Positions 61,112 through 64,000 of a DNA stretch of 64,000 nt are shown here, in pieces. Every line of letters begins with the position of its first letter. The stretch's first letter is position 1. The translations under genes were made by a program, and so were the position numbers. Origin of the DNA: Alphaproteobacteria bacterium (lineage in GTDB: Bacteria; Pseudomonadota; Alphaproteobacteria; Rickettsiales; JABSSG01). The notes below the pieces were generated by a model. That model made no database searches and was not told the origin of the DNA. It worked only from the letters and a program-made list of their open reading frames with translations. The DNA is taken from NCBI GenBank assembly GCA_030431375.1, contig JAUIIY010000005.1, positions 17,356-81,355 of the forward strand, in the 5' to 3' direction.

Positions 61112-61130
61112 ATGAGGAGGCATCTTTGTA
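61070..61130 (-). ncRNA. Candidate 61-base small RNA with an anti-Shine-Dalgarno segment
   Basis: A near-consensus promoter on the minus strand (TTGACA, 16 bases, TATCAT) starts RNA near 61130. The first 19 bases are unpaired and read UACAAAGAUGCCUCCUCAU, holding CCUCCU as in the 3' end of 16S rRNA. A terminator hairpin follows directly: GAGCTTGTTTTA with TAAAACAAGCTC, 12 perfect pairs, then seven T. An 8-codon frame (MPPHELVL) starts inside but has no ribosome binding site. It could pair with ribosome binding sites of many messengers. The gap 60838-61288 otherwise holds only promoters. Confidence 0.62.
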
Positions 61131-61136
61131 ACTAAA

Positions 61137-61164
61137 ATGATATCACAGGTTACATTCTTGTCAA
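61137..61164 (-). promoter_or_regulatory. Promoter of the 61-base small RNA
   Basis: Minus strand TTGACA (61159-61164), 16-base spacer, TATCAT (61137-61142). Confidence 0.65.
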
Positions 61165-61288
61165 CATAGTAAACTAAAAATTTTTTATCTTTTTTATTAA
61201 CTTTCTTGTAACCAGCTGAAATTTTTTGCGAAAATATTATTTTTCTATATGTTGAATATATATATTTCTTAAGTAAGGTAAGGATTTT

Positions 61289-61846
61289 ATGCCTAATATT
61301 GCAGTTTTTTGTTCATCCAGAGATGGAAAGAAATCAATCTTCAAAAAGGAAATAGAAAATTTAGCTAATGCAATTTTTAATTCCGGCTCTGTTTTGACAT
61401 ATGGCGGCACCAAAACTGGCCTAATGGGACATCTGGCACATACATTTATAAAGTTAAATGGATTCGTCACCGGGGTTAATATAACCGAATTTTCTAATTT
61501 ATCATTAGAAGAAAGTCCCTCTAACAAACTAATAATGGTAAAAAACTCACAGGAAAGAATAACTAAGATAATCGACTTAGCCGATGCTTTTATAGTTTTT
61601 CCCGGCGGCATAGGCTCAATTCAAGAATTTTCTGAGCTATTACTTTACATCAGCCTAAAACAGGTTACTAAACCTCTGGCTATATTGAATTTAAATAATT
61701 TTTATTCACCGATGATTGAGCAACTGGAGATATGTTGCACAGAAGGATTCTTAGATAAACAAATACTAGATTGTCTTATAATAGAAAATAATTGCCACCT
61801 AGCAGTAACAAAATTAGTAAAAAAACTGAAAATGAATAAATCCTGA
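61289..61846 (+). CDS. LOG-family nucleoside 5'-monophosphate phosphoribohydrolase
   Basis: A 185-residue Rossmann-fold protein of the LOG (lysine decarboxylase-like, TIGR00730) family, which cleaves the ribose-5-phosphate from cytokinin or purine nucleotides. VLTYGGTKTGLMGHLAHT (about 36-53) matches the GGG.xGLMG nucleotide motif and FIVFPGGIGSIQEFSELLLY (about 107-126) the PGG.GT..E motif, with the catalytic Glu kept and Thr replaced by Ser. AAGG precedes the ATG. Length is typical. It is divergent from the 61-base small RNA. The likely role is nucleotide salvage or housecleaning. Confidence 0.88.
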   Translation: MPNIAVFCSSRDGKKSIFKKEIENLANAIFNSGSVLTYGGTKTGLMGHLAHTFIKLNGFVTGVNITEFSNLSLEESPSNKLIMVKNSQERITKIIDLADAFIVFPGGIGSIQEFSELLLYISLKQVTKPLAILNLNNFYSPMIEQLEICCTEGFLDKQILDCLIIENNCHLAVTKLVKKLKMNKS

Positions 61847-61909
61847 CAGTTTAATATTGAGTATTATAATATAATTTGATACTCCTTATTGTGGGTAAAT
61901 TTAGTCATA

Positions 61910-64000
61910 ATGATGAGAATAAGAGCTCTTCTACTAGCAATATATATTTTTCTTATTCCAATATCTTCGCAAGCGAGTTTTTGGAGTGGTCTCTGGAATA
62001 AAGTTAAAACGATTGGCGGTTCTATAATCGGTTGCGAACCTTGGACTCATTGGTACTCCACTCCGGTAAAGACTACTTCATTAGGGGGAAAAAGCACTGC
62101 AAATGCTCCCCTAATCAATATTAAAGTTACATATTATAGTGGCTGCAGCCACAGCGAAAAGTCAAATATAATTACATTAGGTCAAACCTGGAAAACAAGT
62201 ACTGCATGGGAGGGATCAGCCTATTTAACCATGGGTAACCCTTCAGTAGCGTGTTGTTCGTCTGGTCAGAGTGTATATAATGGCACAACCTATTCTTCAA
62301 GCAACACTACTTGCACTATTCCGAATTACCAAGATACTTTTGCAAAAGATAATTGCAGCGATTGCAGCTGCTCTGAAGCACAAACTCTTGCAGGTGCATT
62401 TGGTTGCTCAGCGACAAAAACCTTTTCATATCTTTGTGAAAAAGGTCTTCCTGTTTCGAATGTTTGTGTAATGGCTAAAAATGATGACACAGTCTTTAGT
62501 GCTTTTGAAGATCTAACTACCTATGGGTGCTGGCCTATCCCTGCTAATCCTTCCCCCCCGGCATTTTGTTCATGTAATTTACCTGGCCCACCTGATCCAA
62601 CGCCAGTAGCGTACCCTATTTGCACATTGAGCAATCCCCCTTCAATCTACTCAGCCTTATCATCGAGCTCACAATCTACTAGCTATCCGTCCAATAATTG
62701 TGCTCCAGTTTATCAAAGTGATGATACAACCTACATGGAACCAACCTATTTGCTCCCATATGCCAGAATACAATTTAATAATCCAAAAGCCGTCTCTAAC
62801 TGGGCAAGCTCAGGTCAAAACCAGAACAGCTTATTCACCTATTGTTCTGACAGCACAACCGAAAATCCTAACGGAGGATTTGTAAAAAATTGTAACGGCC
62901 CATGTCAGGGCCAACAAGATTGTGTGTCTGGAAGTAGCGGAACTTCTGTCCCTTCAGGGTACGTAGCATCTAGTGGTACTTCTCCTAACGCAGAAGAATA
63001 TCCTCTTATCTTCCTATTTCCTACTCCGAAAAACCCCTTACAGCCGCCATATTCGCCCCAAGATATAGCCCTTACAAACAAACCGGCAGGCAATACAGCA
63101 ATTCAAACTTTTGGAGTAAATGCTAGTCAATTTGGTGATATCGGCTTTAACTTTGCTGCTCTTGGGAATAGCAACAATCAAAATTGTGGAATTAGTAATG
63201 CAGGAAATATATCTGAATGTGCCGGAATGGAACTACTTCAAATGCAAGATCCAGTAAATAATCCTAGAATATTTGCATCATATCTACCAGATAATTGTAG
63301 CGCTTCATCAGCCGCTAACTTAACTCCTTCTAATCAGTGTACTGAATTTTGTGTAGCAGAACTTATCACTGGTTCTCCTCCAAAAGCAATTGGATGTTTT
63401 GCAAGACCTGCACCTACACAAGGGATGAATTTAGGTATTTGCCAAGCAAATCAAACTGCAAATTGTTCATATAATTCTTTAAACGGCTCAAATTTAACCA
63501 TGGGATCATCAAGCAACCCGTTCCCTGACTATAACTCTAATTCAAAATGGTGTTATGAGCTTGATGTTGAAAAATCAAAATATCCTCTTTGCGGTGAAAA
63601 CAGCTTCAACAAGCAATCTGGTGCAGAGTTATTTGGAAGTCAGGATAATATGGTGTTTTCAATATTTACAAATTTGACTTTTCAGTATCCACCAATTAGT
63701 ACTACAAGTTATTGTTTTCTGACATCCCAAGAATCTAGCACAAGCTGTGCCACTGGCACTCTGAAATATTGGGGATATGATACAAATAATCCAAATGCAA
63801 CTACATTCACGTCTTCTCAACAAAATTCTAATACATATAATCTAATGTTTGCAAATGCCTCGGTGGCTTGCCCAATAGGCCTACCAGAGGATTATTCTTG
63901 TTCTAAAGCCTGCCAACTAGATTCTGCAACTAAGCAATGGTACGGAAAAACTCCTTCAGACCCTTGTAACTGTGTTTTAGCACCAAATAATTTTTGTTCT
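61910..64000 (+). CDS. Large exported Cys-rich protein, cut by the right edge
   Basis: Open for 697 codons to the window end. A signal peptide (RIRALLLAIYIFLIPISSQA, cleavage about 22) is followed by a Cys-, Ser-, Asn- and Thr-rich ectodomain with no hydrophobic helix so far. Cysteines come in clusters (ACCSSG, DNCSDCSCSEAQ, FCSCNLPGPP, CNGPCQGQQDC) and probably form disulfides in the periplasm or outside. No domain is recognised. Long exported Cys-rich N-terminal regions do occur in rickettsial VirB6-like type IV secretion proteins, which would show membrane helices further on; that part lies outside the window. Start: the first of two adjacent ATGs; the ribosome binding site is weak. Confidence 0.75.
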   Translation, partial: MMRIRALLLAIYIFLIPISSQASFWSGLWNKVKTIGGSIIGCEPWTHWYSTPVKTTSLGGKSTANAPLINIKVTYYSGCSHSEKSNIITLGQTWKTSTAWEGSAYLTMGNPSVACCSSGQSVYNGTTYSSSNTTCTIPNYQDTFAKDNCSDCSCSEAQTLAGAFGCSATKTFSYLCEKGLPVSNVCVMAKNDDTVFSAFEDLTTYGCWPIPANPSPPAFCSCNLPGPPDPTPVAYPICTLSNPPSIYSALSSSSQSTSYPSNNCAPVYQSDDTTYMEPTYLLPYARIQFNNPKAVSNWASSGQNQNSLFTYCSDSTTENPNGGFVKNCNGPCQGQQDCVSGSSGTSVPSGYVASSGTSPNAEEYPLIFLFPTPKNPLQPPYSPQDIALTNKPAGNTAIQTFGVNASQFGDIGFNFAALGNSNNQNCGISNAGNISECAGMELLQMQDPVNNPRIFASYLPDNCSASSAANLTPSNQCTEFCVAELITGSPPKAIGCFARPAPTQGMNLGICQANQTANCSYNSLNGSNLTMGSSSNPFPDYNSNSKWCYELDVEKSKYPLCGENSFNKQSGAELFGSQDNMVFSIFTNLTFQYPPISTTSYCFLTSQESSTSCATGTLKYWGYDTNNPNATTFTSSQQNSNTYNLMFANASVACPIGLPEDYSCSKACQLDSATKQWYGKTPSDPCNCVLAPNNFCS

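Overview
The window is AT-rich, standard-code bacterial DNA that looks like an accessory region of an intracellular alphaproteobacterium. I infer Rickettsiales, perhaps Midichloriaceae or a similar symbiont of protists. The reasons are ankyrin, Sel1 and pentapeptide repeat proteins, many unrecognised low-complexity effector-like proteins, a giant protein ending in a eukaryotic-type CaaX box, and a gene-transfer-agent (GTA) tail module of the alphaproteobacterial type. I see no rRNA, tRNA, IS element or CRISPR array. Few genes are ordinary housekeeping genes: a LOG-family nucleotide hydrolase, a polysaccharide flippase and a multi-PAS histidine kinase.

Layout. 1-10.1 kb: a zeta-toxin-like kinase cut by the window edge, a membrane protein with three internal repeats, a frameshifted small gene, two tandemly duplicated Sel1 genes, an EEP-fold hydrolase divergent from two paralogous small proteins, and an RTX-type protein. 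10.3-24 kb: the 2,422-aa giant protein (pentapeptide blocks, membrane segments, C-terminal CAIM), a frameshifted ankyrin gene, the histidine kinase, and a 618-aa relative of part of the giant. 24-37 kb: flippase, then a minus-strand GTA-like tail and lysis module. In transcription order it is DUF2460 (g12), DUF2163 (g13), three small genes, NlpC/P60 peptidase (g14), TIM-barrel tail protein (g15), DUF2793 protein and GTA-type holin. A 575-aa membrane protein gene on the opposite strand interrupts it between g12 and g13. 37-47 kb: an overlapping three-gene operon of coiled-coil/acidic proteins directly upstream of g12, then small acidic proteins and an 832-aa Ala/Pro/Gly/Asp-rich protein. 47-53 kb: an exported GT32-type glycosyltransferase and a four-gene operon (ankyrin, lipase-like, outer-membrane barrel, FG-GAP propeller). 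53-64 kb: a lipoprotein-led plus-strand operon with a GNAT acetyltransferase, a pentapeptide protein, four paralogous multi-pass membrane proteins, an ankyrin protein, LOG, and a large exported Cys-rich protein cut by the right edge.

Five candidate small RNAs emerge between genes, each with its own sigma70-like promoter and rho-independent terminator: 3288-3372 (-), 24194-24276 (-), 28271-28430 (-), 52849-52965 (+) and 61070-61130 (-). Several carry exposed C/U-rich or Shine-Dalgarno-like segments. A small alpha/beta mini-domain appears to recur in at least five to six otherwise unrelated acidic or low-complexity proteins. Together these suggest an effector island with its own RNA regulators, built around a GTA tail module. 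Functions of most effector-like genes are inference only.
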